DNA of 64,000 nt from Eutreptiella sp. 'Long Island Sound 2002' (Eukaryota; Euglenozoa; Euglenophyceae; Eutreptiales; Eutreptiaceae). The stretch is taken from the NCBI GenBank assembly GCA_964036045.1, contig OZ038379.1, positions 84,311,178 to 84,375,177 on the forward strand, read 5' to 3'. How positions within the stretch are numbered: position 1 is the stretch's first letter; every line of letters begins with the position of its first letter. A program made the position numbers and the translations under genes. Of the stretch, positions 41,102 through 52,640 are shown in pieces. The notes below the pieces were generated by a model. That model ran no database searches. It worked only from the letters and a program-made list of their open reading frames with translations, and was not told the DNA's origin.

Positions 41102-43470
41102 TGAAGCCGGTTCGGACCCTCGTGGGCATCTTTGGGTCACTTGGGGTGTGTATCTATGGGCCGGCCAGCCGCCATGGGCTGATATCATACTGTCTCATCC
41201 ACCTGACCTAACCTGATGTGATAGTGTGATAGGTTTGGCCATTCCAGCTATGAGCGGCCATATTCAATACCGAGGCGCCGCCGGCTCAGATTTATATATC
41301 AAAATATCAGGAATCAACAGGGTTTTTTTATCATAATGTTTCCGTAATTTTTCAGCCTTTAGTTCTGATTGTCAATGTATTGGCGACTGTCAGTTGGCTC
41401 GCGATTTTGCGGTAACTGACTGGTTAACTGTTATTTCCAGATATTTTAGCGGAAGCCCCGATGAAGGGTTAGATTTCATCAGAAAAGGGTTCGTTGCTTC
41501 CGCAATTTTCATGTTATACACTCGCAAAATCAATCCGATTTTTTCAGACCTTCAGAATCGGATTTTCGATTTCGATATGATGAATTTCGAGTGGTCCTAC
41601 ATTTTTCCCCGATCACGAATCAACCTTCCCTTTGCCGTCTCCTTCATTTTTCTCGGAGATATAGGCGAAACAAAATTGATTCCTGAGGCCAGTTTGAAAG
41701 GTCATATCTCCGGCTCACGGCGAGGAATACCAATTTTGAGTCAAATGCCTTTGATGTGTACATATGCCCGGTGTAGCAAGGGATAATGGTCAAGAGGGTA
41801 GAAAATGATTTAAAACTCTTGGACCATGGAACCGAATATTTTAATTCGACTTTCGAGTGTACTGCATGAGTGTTGGTGTTGCATAGAAATTTTCTGTGGG
41901 TTCCTACGTATTTTTAACATGAAGTTATGTCCATGAAGGGGCATGGCATACCATGGTGGGAGCCACTTTTTGAGGGTATGTGTTATATGCATGGTATGTG
42001 CTTCGCTATGCTCGCGCCCATGTTATATATCTCCGTTCGTAGGAAGATATGTGGAGTCATACGTGGCAAGGGCCTTGCCCGTGTCACTAAAGTGACCTCC
42101 ATAGCGCTAGACTAAGTCTACCGCACATATAGTGCATGTCAGAGGGCTTACAGAGCGACCCACAAGCGCCACTATCAATTTTCGTGAGGAGGTTCGAAGG
42201 TGTCTTCATGCTTCATTTCGGAGATCCAAGTGGGGGGATTGTTTGCAAATGGTCTCAAGCAATTGTGTTTTGAACCATATGTTGAAACCATGGGTGAGCG
42301 AAGTTATATACTATTGCGATTACTTTGGATTTAGCAATATTTGCATGTTTTTGACCTCATTTTATGCTCATTTTTGTGTTTTATGTGCTCAACTGGTCGG
42401 CTAACAGTAAAGTGCCTAGAGATCTGTGACCTATGGTATATTGCTTATATGTTGCCATACGCTTCGGTGTTGTACCTCACTATATGCCAGATCACTTGGT
42501 CACTCTGGCGTGGCACACGAGGCCTCACAAATTTAGGTCTCAAATTCGTGAGTTGACTTGTGAAGCATGGCATGTGTATATCCGGAGGGGTTTGGGGGCC
42601 AACGTTAAGATTTTCTTGGGCATGGACTTTTGGTCTATATCACCCTTGTAGATTACTTCCCGGTTTGACACATGCATGGAGCATTTGAATACTTGCCGTA
42701 TGCATTTTTGAGTATGTAATTGATTTTTGGGCATTATGGTGTGATTTGCCTAATTTTGCTATGTTCTGAGGTCATCTTCATGGGGCAATCCTCCAAGCCC
42801 AATCGACTCCAGGTCCAACCAAAATTATGTCAGGGTAGGGCATGGTCCTGAGTGCCACTCTAGGCCATGACACGCCATCCCCCCTATTAGGCTAGGAATT
42901 AGAGGGTCTGGAGTGAACATATTTTTCGGTTTCGTGTAGTGACTTTTGACACATGGCATTTAGCCATGTTATTTGACTGGGTTCTGGGCATCATGTTGGC
43001 GAGTCAAGGGAAGGTCTTGAGTCCAGGGAATGAGGGGTCTATGGCTGTGATTGTGTATGTTTCCATCTTTGCCCAATCTTGCTCCATTTGTGTTCATATG
43101 CCATTTTCAGGGCTTCTTTTTCCATTATTCTATTGGTGCAATTCTATGTACATGCCCAACGCCCGTGTCTCCGTGTGCACCGTGAGACGACCGGCGTGTT
43201 GAGAGGAGTTGTTGAGTGTCAACGCGGGACCTCAAACATCCTTGGAAACCCTCAGTGTGGATTATTTGGATTGGACCTATTTTACTTGGGAGTTGGTTAT
43301 TGCAAGGGATCAGGATTTGTGTGAAGGAGCCATATTTTACTATTTTTTGTGGGAAATTGTGCAGGATAGGGCAAGATCGTGCAGAACCTGGTGAGAAGCA
43401 AGGCCATAGGAGTGCCAGGAAATGGTGGAAGGGGTACAGCAGGGGCCGGTCCTGGTAGGGACCTTCTTTA
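41102..43470 (+). repeat. 3' LTR of chromovirus 1
   Basis: Begins TGAAGCCGGTTCGGACC and ends GGGACCTTCTTTA (2369 bp). It is about 80 bp shorter than the 5' LTR because of several small deletions (for example near 41575, 41740 and 42180). It is followed directly by the target duplication CCTC at 43471-43474. Confidence 0.92.
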
Positions 43471-43474
43471 CCTC

Positions 43475-44320
43475 GTACACGTGTGTGCATCTGTGCTTCA
43501 CGCATGGCCTTGTCCTCTTCATAGTTTCGCTGCATTCCCTCGACCTCGTCCTCTTCTCCACTTCACTGCAGCACCACGGCCTTGCCCTCATGGCCGCATC
43601 ACTGCATCACCGCAGCCTCATCCGCTTGTCTGCGTCTCTGCTTCATCACGGCCCCGTTCCAATCAATGCTGCACTGCATCTCCTCGGGCTCATCACCATC
43701 ACTGTATCACTGCACCTCCGTGGCGTTGTCCTGTGTGCTGCTTCTGGACCTTTTCGGGGGAGCGGGGGATCCTCCTGCTTGATCTGCCCCGGACGATCTT
43801 CCCCGGGGCGTCTGCCACTTTTCCCTGGATGATCCAGTCCCGGGGATTGTGGCGGCTCCTTCTTGTTCTGCCCCGGATAATCCAGTCCGGGGCGCCATCC
43901 GCCACTTGTCCCTAGATGATCCAGTGCGGGGTGCGGCGGCTCCTGGTGCTTGATCCGCCCTGGATGCTCCTGTCCTGGGCGTCAGGCCGCAACTTGTCCC
44001 CGGATGATCCAGTCCGGGGGGCGGCAGCTTCTGCTTCTTGTTCTGCCCCGGATCATGCAGTCCGGGGTGTCTCGTTCCTTTTGTCCGCTTGTTGCTGTCG
44101 TGGGCTTTGGCTGCTCCTTCCTGTTTTACCGGCTGTTGTTCCTGTCCTGGACACTCCATGGCCTCAACACCGCTTCGCTGCCTCCTCCGGGTCCCCGCTT
44201 TGATGTACCTCCACCGGCTCCTCCTCTTTTGTGCTTCACTGTTTAACAACGGCCTTGTCCTCTTGGCTGGTGCTCCGCTTCACCACGGCCTTGCCTCACT
44301 GCGCTCTGTGCAGGGCAGCG
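43475..44320. repeat. Minisatellite D, 3' part
   Basis: Resumes the array interrupted by the gypsy insertion: CACCACGGCCTTGCCCTCATG-type units (43500-43740), then hairpin units with CCCCGGATAATCCAGTCCGGGG-like sequence near 43872, 43996 and 44046. No protein supported. Confidence 0.8.
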
Positions 44321-46600
44321 GGGGTGCCTCTTTATCGGTGCCCCTCGCCGGCTTGGGTGTTGCTTGGCACTGTCTCCCTCGCCTTGGTTGTGTGCGTGTG
44401 TTTGGCGCTGTCTGGGTTTGCGGCACCCGGCAGCCGTTGTTGCTTGGCACATGGTCCTGTGTCGTGGTTGTGGCCGGCGGCGTGCCGCTCTCGCATGCTT
44501 CTGGACCCCGCGTTGGTGCGCCACGCCTCGTCTGGTACGGTCGCTCTCGGTGCTTCGGTCGGCTTCTCCGTGGCCGTGGTGCCTTCCCCCAGCCCGATGG
44601 TGCTCGTTCGCAGATTTACTCGGCGGCTGCGGGGAGCACGTGGAGGCCGGCCGAGAACAGGGCTCATGGTGCCTGCCGCTGGCCCCTGCCGAGGGAGGGG
44701 CTATTGGCTCTCTCTGCGTCCTACCTGTTCGGGGCCCGGCGCTGGGGTTATCCCTGGCGCGTCGATCTGGCGTACGTCTCCGGCTGCGTGCGCTGCGGTG
44801 TCTTTGCGTGTGTGGACCCGGTCACGCACGCGTCCCGTTTCCCATACCGTCCATAATTCGACGAGGGACTTTCGTGTCCAAGCTGTTGCCTCCCCTCTTG
44901 CCCCGGAGGACACCAGCCCCGGGTTTGCGAGTTCTGTGTGTGCTTGCTACTGTTGACCAAGTCTGGCGTGCCGGCCTACCGGGCGTGTTTTGGTGCGCCT
45001 CACCTTTTCTTTGGCCGTGTTGTCCTCCTGCTTTGCTCGGCCAGCTCCAGGCCGGGGTTGCCCTTTTCTTGTCCTTTTGTTTGCCTGCTTTCTTTTCCTT
45101 ATTTTTTTGTTTCGCGCCCCCGCTGTCTCTGGCTTTCTGCTGTTTCGGGCCTTGGGCGCCCTTGGCCTTGGCGCCCCGTGTTTTTTTCTGCCCCCCCCCT
45201 GACTGCACCTTTCTTTTTGCGCCTGCGTTGTCTTCGGCTTTCTCTGGCTTTTGGCCCCGGGGGGTTTCGGGCCCTTGGCGCTGTGCGGTGCCCCCCCCCC
45301 CTCTTCACTTCTTTCTTTCTGTTTGCGGCTTTTTGCCAACCCCCCCCCCCGCCTTGGTGTTTGTACTGTGGCCCTTCTCGCCCTGTTGCTCCGCTGTCCT
45401 CGTGCTTCCGCTGCTTTTCTGTTTTCTGACTGGCCTTATCCCGCTCCCTGGCGGTCGACCTTTCTCCCCCCCCGGTGTCTGTTTCGCGGATGTCGTCGTG
45501 CTGCCGCTCGTTGTTCCGTGTTGTTCCTTTGCTGTTTTGCTCCTGCCTGCTTGCTTGGCGTTTGTCGGCGGTTCACGCCTGGCGCCCGCCCCCCCTCCTG
45601 GTGAGCGTGTTGTGCCCTGTGCTGCCTGTTGTCGCCGTGCTGTGCTGGACTTCCCTCTGGTGTTTTGCGGTGTCGTGTTGCCGTGTTCTGTGCTGCCTGT
45701 CGTGCTGTGTTGTCCCGCCTTGCTTTGTTGTTGGGTGCCGCGCGCTGTGGGGTGCTCTTTCAAAGGGGTTTTTGTGTGTTGTGCTGTGTTATGCCGTGCT
45801 GTTGATTGCTGCTGTGTCTTTTGCTGCGTCTCTGGTCATGTCGTCCCGCTGCAGTGTTTGCATTGTGGCTTGCTGTTTTGTTTTGGTCTGTGTTGCCGCT
45901 GGCTACGATTAGTCCCTGGAAGCTTGGCTGCGGCGCTTAGCTGCGCTTTGTTTCGCCTGGCGTTGTGCTGTTGTGCGCTGTGTTGTTTTGTCACGCTCTG
46001 ATTGCTGCCGCTGCGCGCTTGGCCCTTCCGCCCGGCGTTCTCCGTTGCCCTGTGGTCCTGTGTCTTGCGGCGCTGTGTTTGGGTGTGTCTCCGCGTGCTG
46101 CGTGCTCTGTGCTGTGTCTGTTTTGCTGGTGTGAGTTTGTGCGTGCTGTTGTTCGCCGCTGTGTTTTCTGCTGTCTGCGCCCTGGGGTGTTGTCCTGTGT
46201 GTTGCCTGTCCTCTCCCCTCTGTGCGGTGCTGCGCTGCGCTGTGCTGTTGCGGTTGCATCGTGCTGTCTGCTTGGTCTGCGCTGCTTCTGGCGCCTGGTG
46301 CTGAGGCGCTTTGTTGTCTGTTGTGCGGTTTCCTGTGGTGTTGTGCTGTGCTGCTGTGTACTGTGCAGTGTCTTCCTGTGGCCTGTTGTGTTGTGCTGTG
46401 GCCTTTGGCGTGGGTGGCTGGCTGCCCTGTTGTGTGGTGCCGGGTTGCTGGGCAGCCGTGCTCTTCCTTGGTGCCCTGCTCGCCTGTGCTCTGATCCGTG
46501 GTGGTGTGCTTCCATGTGGTGCTGTGGTGTGCTGTCCTGCTGCCTTGTCTGGTTTTCCCCCTGTGTTTACTTATTTCCTTCTCTGCTGCCCTAAAAGCCA
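44321..46600 (+). repeat. Family-B dispersed repeat, plus-orientation copy
   Basis: Inverted counterpart of 24440-26260. The head module (44470-44870) shares CGTGGAGGCCGGCC, CTCATGGTGCCTGCCGCT, GGCTGCGTGCGCTGCGGTGT and CACGCGTCCCGTTTCCC with it. The rest is G/T-rich low complexity (TGTGCTGTGTTGT-type), ending near 46600. The 545-codon frame through it (44364-46001) is Cys/Leu/Val-rich and has no domain, so I do not call it a gene. Confidence 0.65.
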
Positions 46601-47322
46601 CTGCAAAATTTGTTAAAATATCCGCGCATCTGCTTCGGCAGCGCCAGGCCTACGTGCATGGGGGATCACAACCCTGGGAACCCGTTTTCCCCAATAGATA
46701 ACGACATTAGTGTGCAACCCGTGTCGTGAGTTGTGAAACAGGCCACTTGCACACCCCTTGCACACCGAACCCAAACTTTTTTTCACCCTTTTTTTTGGTG
46801 GTTGTTGGGTGCTACCGAATCCCCGATGGCATATTCCATTAGTGTACTATGACACAAACCACCCACATGCCTCAAACGTGTGTCCCATACCTACAAAACA
46901 CCTCCCTGCAAAATTTGCAAATGTGGGGGTTATGCAACCCCCCCCTTGCACAACCATCCCCTTGGACATGCCATCCTAACCAAAGGGACCTTGGCTTCAC
47001 AGTACCCTTGTAATGAATAGGTTGTAGAGAAAGAAGAGGGTGTTTTTCGCCATCAAACACCACAACATATCAGATTAAAAACCATTTTTGTCTACCCCCA
47101 TTGGTGTGTGCAACCACCCAGTTTCACCGGTTGCACTTCTGCAACCGTGTGCAACCATGTGCAACCACCATGCTATGTGTGGTGCGCGCCGTACTGCAAA
47201 AAATGAAGAATCCACTCAATGCGACCATATTTGGACAATGCACTACAAATCACACATAGCACGAGCAAAGAGGCATCCTCCGTCATTCGAATCACATGTC
47301 ATCACCCCAATGGAACGCAATT
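46601..47322. other. No gene recognised; scattered TGTGCAACC motifs
   Basis: Balanced composition, no credible frame. GTGTGCAACC or its complement recurs (near 46711, 47105, 47150, 47158) and again near 48650-48720, where GTTGCACA also appears. Meaning unknown. Confidence 0.4.
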
Positions 47323-47691
47323 TCAAGGAGTCCTCGTTGAATGGCGGGCATCAAGCGTGCCCAAGGTGCACTTGTTTAGCATACAATGGCATAGCGTTCC
47401 CCATGCCAACGCGTAGTCCATGCAAAGGATATGCATTGGAGAGGGCGCCGGCTCTTGCATCGACCAAGCGTCCCCATATGATTCACTCCCCCAAATGTGC
47501 CCATGCAAGGGGCTTGACGTCCCCCCCCCATCGAAATCACCAATGATGATTTTGCCGGTGAGGGCACAATTGTTGCGGTGATGAGTATGATCCTTCATGG
47601 GGGCTCTCCCCGCGCCATGCACAAGAGCAATGCTTGTGTAGGACAAATGGGGGAGGTGTCCTGGCACAAATTCATTTACATCCCGCACCAT
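47323..47691 (-). CDS. Possible EEP-phosphatase-like fragment (weak)
   Basis: 122-codon minus-strand frame. Its middle reads KIIIGDFDGGGTSSPLHGH followed by GSESYGDAW. That resembles the GD-F-N ... S-x-x-Y ... D-A-W arrangement of endonuclease/exonuclease/phosphatase enzymes such as neutral sphingomyelinases. However, the key Asn is Asp here and no other EEP motif (QE, H-x-N, SDH) is seen, so it may be a decayed gene fragment, a LINE remnant or chance. Confidence 0.2.
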   Translation of the reverse strand: MVRDVNEFVPGHLPHLSYTSIALVHGAGRAPMKDHTHHRNNCALTGKIIIGDFDGGGTSSPLHGHIWGSESYGDAWSMQEPAPSPMHILCMDYALAWGTLCHCMLNKCTLGTLDARHSTRTP

Positions 47692-47797
47692 CTGGCTCCA
47701 TTTTGGAGGTCCGTGCGGAAATTACAATCCCCCTGCAAAAGCTTGGAAATGCCTTGACAGCCCCAGGACGAGCCTCCGGTAGTGAGTACCATGTCTC

Positions 47798-48640
47798 TCA
47801 ATCTTCTCCGAACCCCTTGCATGAGTTAGTTTCTCTCCTTGCCTCCTTGTTCCGCGTGTTCTTGTTGGGTGCCTCATCGCTCTTCCCCTCTTGCGCCACG
47901 GCCCCACTTGCGTCACTTGGGGTGGCGGGCTTGTCGTTGACATCCTCCGTGGTCTTTGCCTCACCTCCTTGCTCTCCCTCTTCCATGCGCTGATCCACTT
48001 CCTTGGCGCACTTCCTTCTCGTCAGTGTGTGCCATTCCCTCATCGGCCTTGGGTGGGGACTCCTCTTCGTCCACTTTTCCGGCGTCACCATCACCGTCAC
48101 CATTGGGCTCCATCACGCCTTCGCCATGTGAAGGGTTGCCGGCCCCACTCGACTTGGCAATGCCATCTTGATGGGCTCGTCACCAACACCCTGTGCCTCG
48201 GCATCCATCACCTTGTCTCTTTCATTGTCCTCAGTTGCATCCGTCACTTTGCCATTCGCATTGTCCTCCTTGCCAACGCCCTTGTCCTTGTGCCTCCCGT
48301 TCATCTTGTTGAGTGCTTGCACCGCATCGTCTTTGTTTCCAAATGAGGTCTTTCAGGGGACAACGCATACAGGCCACATGACGTCTGCCGCCACCTCCTC
48401 ATCACCATCCCATTGTGGTGGGATGCAGAAGAACTCTTGGCCTTTCTTCAGCTTCACGTCGCCCTTCTGAGGCTTGATTTTGCCACCGACGGCGAGTCCG
48501 TAGCCTCCACTCGGCCCTTTCAACAAGCACCAGCGTACAAAGCAACCAGGCAGAAGGCCAAACTTCTTGCACGCCTCCGCACGCTTGCCCGCAGCCTCCT
48601 TCTGCCGTTGCCTTGCCGTGTCCTACGAGGGTAAGATGTT
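47798..48640 (-). pseudogene. Lys/Glu/Asp-rich hypothetical protein, in pieces
   Basis: Three minus-strand segments have gene-like composition but lie in different frames. The first (about 48640-48330) reads ARQRQKEAAGKRAEACKKFG, then SGGYGLAVGGKIKPQKGDVK and FFCIPPQWDGDEEVAADV. The second (48322-48113) reads MQALNKMNGRHKDKGVGKED. The third (48103-47798) is acidic/Lys-rich (EEGEQGGEAKTTEDVNDKP). They could be exons of one gene or a frameshifted relic. No family recognised. Confidence 0.3.
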
Positions 48641-48823
48641 CAACCGGTGTGCAAGTGTGTGCAACCGCGCGAAGGTGACCGCTTGTACAAATTGCACAAG
48701 CGTTGCACACTAGTTGCACAAGCTACGTAACATGGAATGGCAGTAAACACGACGGTGTCACACCCCTGCAGCGAATGTGGCTTTTTTGGGTGCGGCCGGC
48801 TGATACGCATTTCAAGCACCATG

Positions 48824-49189
48824 TTAACTTGCTTTGTTTGGGCTCTCCACTTCTTTTGGATCTTGGGTTGCGCTATCATTTTTTTGCCGTGCTTGCGGTT
48901 GTGGCCGCACTTTCGCCTTTACGTTTTTCTCCTTCTTTGGCGCTTTGGGTTGTAGGCTGCTGCCCCCGTCTGCTTTCTTTTTCCTGGGTGCGGGCTTTTT
49001 CTCGTGTGCCCCACTTTCGGTCGTGGGGAAACCAGAGCGGGTGATCAGGAGCAGAGGTCGCAGTGGCATGGGCAGCAACATTGCTTGGCACAGAAGACAT
49101 ACTGATTGTGTTGACTGAATAGTATCCTGCAAACAGATATGATACACATAGCCAATGAAATACCTGATATGCACATATGAGAAATCCAC
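48824..49189 (-). CDS. Lys/Pro-rich basic segment, hypothetical
   Basis: 121-codon minus-strand frame ending at 48824. The first 50 residues look non-coding, but residues 60-121 are strongly basic (EKKPAPRKKKADGG, KAPKKEKNVKAKVRPQP), like the disordered tail of a chromatin or RNA-binding protein. It lies upstream, on the same strand, of the Lys-rich pieces at 47.8-48.6 kb and may belong to the same gene. Confidence 0.25.
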   Translation of the reverse strand: MDFSYVHIRYFIGYVYHICLQDTIQSTQSVCLLCQAMLLPMPLRPLLLITRSGFPTTESGAHEKKPAPRKKKADGGSSLQPKAPKKEKNVKAKVRPQPQARQKNDSATQDPKEVESPNKAS

Positions 49190-52100
49190 CCTATCATCAA
49201 CTGGTTGATATAACTACCAAACATCCAAGATTGCCTTATCTACCCGAAATCCTATGTTCCTAACAATGAAATGAAATACAATATACACTATCCCATATAT
49301 ATCCCATATATAGGGCCAGATAATGATCCCTCAAGAGTAATATGCTAGGGTAGGGTTGTGACCTGCCTCACCCCCCCACGTAGAACGACTGCCATCGGCA
49401 GGAGGTACTCGCCAAAGAGGAATGTAGCACTCACAAACAGCAGCAAATTCTGGGTTAGCACATAATCCCGCTCACAGGGATCCCAACCTACGCCGGCAAT
49501 CTCGGAGCCGGCCGCACGATGGCTGAAGTTTCCCTGATCGGTGGGAATTGAACAGCCGCAAAGATCAAAAATTCATCAACGGGAGCCCGCAGACCCGGCA
49601 ACAAGTAATAGGCGAAATTGCGAGCTGTTGCGCGCAGAGTCTGGTCCTCGAGTGTCGCATAAGGCATTGTGGGGTCCAGCAGGTAAAATCGGTATTTTCC
49701 TTCAGAATTAAAACTAAAGGCAAAGTGAGATCAGACGTTTAAACAAATCTGAAGGTAATGGTACCTGCGAAACGGTGCAACACGACATTACCAAAATTTT
49801 ACTTTTTGGAAAAACTGTCAGCAACAGCGAGGGGAGAGCGCGACCATAGCTTAGGACTGTGCCTGCAACAGGGAACACGTGGGGAAGCAAAGATGGAAGT
49901 AAGGGAAACAAGGATGAAGGACACCACAAACTTGATGGCCTTCGGCCAGGGGACTGTTACCACAGGACGCTAACGGTCCTGTCCTGCAATGCAACACGGG
50001 GCAACCGTGGTAACAGTCCTTACAGCCAAGACGGTACCTTTTTACACAAACTCAAACCATGAACACTGTGATTGACAGGTTATTGCCTTAATGTTGCCGT
50101 GCGATGCATTGCTTTCTTGTGCCCGCCTCTGTCTTGTGCATGCTTGGGCCACTAACAAACACGGCCGCAATGGCCCACCGTGCGCGCGGTAGCCCACTGA
50201 ATAGAGAAAAGAGGCCACGACAGCCTCAGGGTGAAGGGATCGAGAAAAAGACTTGGGCACAATGCGGAACACAGACAAGATGCCCACACCTGTGCCACTT
50301 GTGCTTCAGACAGTTTATGAGGGCTTGTATGTGCTTGATGTTCTGGATGTGCTTGCCTAAAGCTCGTAGTAACGAGTGAGCTCTTGCTTGTAAAATGTAA
50401 CCTTTCTTGATCACTTGCTTGAAAATGACCAGACAACGCCTAGCCAAAGATCCACCTGTCAAACGGACCCGCGACAATCGAAAATGATTCTAAGGAAAGG
50501 CTGGCGAGCCTTGTGAATGTCCACCAAACAAGCGAGCCACGGTCGCCGCTGGATTATGCCGCTTATGGGCACGGCTCAGCCAAGGGCCGTGTCCTTGTTG
50601 ATGTTTAATGTTAGCATGTGTGTCACACGTGATGCACCACGTAGAGGGTAAAGGAGGAGGTACGGAGATGGGATGAGGGTGTGAGTAGACACACTTGAAA
50701 AGACAAACTTCTCAACCATATAATCACAACCTGACCTCACTACTAACGCACCACCTAGGAGCCATATTACGCATATATATCATATATACACATAGTAGAG
50801 CGATGCACGCCATCAAACACAAGACATACTTGTGCGCGCACATCCATTGGCAGGGCCCGGAGGTACACACTCGCCCGGAAAGCGTCACAGGGTGTGGGCC
50901 CCGCGGTGACGGCCTTGAAGCACGTGGTGCTACACGCCTACACAAACAAAAGCTTCCACAAACCACTCACGTACATACAACAATCGGTAAACATACTCAC
51001 AAAAGAACACGTGTATAGATATGCCACCTTGTTGCTCCGTGTTCGTGTGTGTATTAGGGGCGTGTGTATAGACACTTAGGTTAGCTTTAGTGTTAACTTT
51101 GTCGGTCGGTGTGTCAACCGCGGGGAATCAGGGGAGGTCGCCCATACCGTCCCGCTGGTGTATCAGCCCACCCAGCTCCCGGAGGGCAGTATGACAGGCC
51201 CTGAAGGAGCCTTTACTCCCCTACCCCCATACACCGTGTATGACGGTCCATATTTACAGCTCCGTGTGTAGACTTGCTACGGTGTACACGGTTATGAAAC
51301 CCAAAGGTATGTCAACCTAGGTCTTGCTTGATCCGGAGGCGCCTGATAACCCACGTAATAGGCAACCATATACCCCCAAAATTAAAATAGGCACATGCAC
51401 ACACACGCACACGGTCAAACAAACACGGGGCACATGCGTTTTTCCTGTGTAACGGAGAGAGAGGTCCATGTGTGTTTTGGAAACCAACGTCCACGCACGG
51501 GGCTCTACAAAAACATGCGACACCCATATTGGAACCCCTTTGGTGGGGCGTTGGGATAGAGGACCACTCGGGTATTCTCTGATAAATATATGCATGTGCA
51601 CACTCCCCCCTTTCTTCATGTTGTTTGTTGCCCTCTCATTGCAGGCAGAAATATCCCCCGTGACATTCGCAAAGGACATGAATAATATGACCAGCCAGCA
51701 TATGGCCCCATGCAATGGCAATGGAGGGTACCCGCTCCCAACCCGGGCACGCATAAGCGACCGGGGATACATACCCTGGCGGCGAAGATTGCAAAAACCG
51801 CAACGCCATTGCCTTTGAAGACCCCACCCACTCAAGGAGTGACGGGGAAAAGTCACACATTGCATTTCATAATAGAATACTTGTACATAGAGGACGACCC
51901 CTCCCTCTAGGTTCAAGTCCTCGCCATATGTAGTGGCAGTTTTGCACGCCACAAAAATTTTACCCATGTAATGTGAGCCACACGAGTATTTGATACCTTG
52001 TATACCTACCCCTGTGTGGACAAGGGCAAATCGGGGGAAAACCATCAGGCCCAAAACAAAAAGGGGAAATAGGGTTGTACCCGCCAACCCAACAAAGTTT

Positions 52101-52480
52101 TCAAGCCTTCGCTTTTTTGAGCAAATGATTTAGCTCGTTGGCTTGGGTCACGGGTCAGGGACGGTCGTGGGGTTGTGGTTTCGGTACGAGCCGGCACTCC
52201 GAAACCTTGCAAGAACCACCATGCACACAACCTTGTGGAGTCTTCGGGGAGTGCTTGCCACGTTGTTAGCACCCTGGACGGGGGGCGTCATCGTGGGCAG
52301 GACTTTGTCCTGTTGGTGGTAGGAGTGTTCCAGTAAGACCCAAGGATAGGGGTTTAAATGGCATTAGAACCCTGAGAGAACACGTCCCACTTCCGCCCAA
52401 GGCTATATGCCACGCCACCCGACCCAAAGGACTCTGAAGCTCTTAGCGATAAGAGAGGTGGACGGTGGGGTAAACATGCG
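49190..52480. other. About 3.3 kb without a recognised gene
   Basis: Balanced, partly AT-rich DNA. It holds the inverted repeat at 49951-50019, short TATATA-like runs near 49290 and 50772-50795, and a 256-codon minus-strand frame (51317-52087) with no domain or codon signal. Nothing else could be supported. Confidence 0.5.
49951..50019. repeat. Perfect 13-bp inverted repeat (hairpin)
   Basis: GGACTGTTACCAC (49951-49963) is exactly complementary to GTGGTAACAGTCC (50007-50019), with a 43-nt loop that itself contains AGGAC...GTCCT pairing. No coding frame. It could be a structured RNA, a small foldback element or a chance palindrome. Confidence 0.75.
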
Positions 52481-52640
52481 GTACCCACCGCCCTGCTTCG
52501 GTGGGGGTTTTTATATCCGAGGGGCGCGCAGTGCATGCACGATGTCTTCTTCCTGTCTTTAACTGCTTCTCGCTCACTCCTCCGTTCTCCAACGAAGAAT
52601 ATATCCCAATATTGGTTAGGGTTTTCTTTTATTGGCACGC
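52481..52640 (-). promoter_or_regulatory. Possible 3' LTR promoter region of chromovirus 2
   Basis: On the minus strand, just downstream of the chromodomain stop, there is an A-rich purine tract (AATAAAAGAAAA, near 52620-52632). Further on comes a TATA-box-like ATATAAAAAC (52507-52516) followed by a CCCACCG...CGGTGGG foldback (52484-52505). This fits an LTR U3/R region, but no partner LTR is present, so the call rests on position. Confidence 0.3.

Larger units (their letters stand above)
30225..43470 (+). mobile_element. Ty3/gypsy chromovirus 1, structurally complete
   Basis: LTR retrotransposon of 13.2 kb with 2.45- and 2.37-kb LTRs. It is flanked by the 4-bp duplication CCTC (30221-30224 and 43471-43474). 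Internal order is primer-binding site, gag, protease, DIRS-like domain, RT, RNase H, integrase, chromodomain, polypurine tract, all on the plus strand. It is inactive as read: gag is frameshifted, RT to RNase H changes frame near 38260, integrase has a TAG at 39750-39752, and the chromodomain is in another frame. LTRs differ by scattered substitutions and small indels (about ten in the first 120 bases), so insertion is not recent. Confidence 0.92.

Noticed and set aside
44364-46001. 545-codon Cys/Leu/Val-rich frame resembling a membrane protein
   Set aside because: The DNA is G/T-rich low complexity. Hydrophobic codons follow from composition, other frames are also open, and the inverted family-B copy does not keep the frame.
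49500-49560. GTGGGAATTGAAC, like the complement of a tRNA T arm
   Set aside because: No anticodon arm or acceptor stem can be found on the minus strand around it.
51317-52087. 256-codon minus-strand frame
   Set aside because: No domain, uneven composition, and it crosses sequence that looks intergenic. A GGTTCAAGTCC B-box-like string at its plus-strand edge (near 51909) has no A box or stems, so no tRNA was called either.
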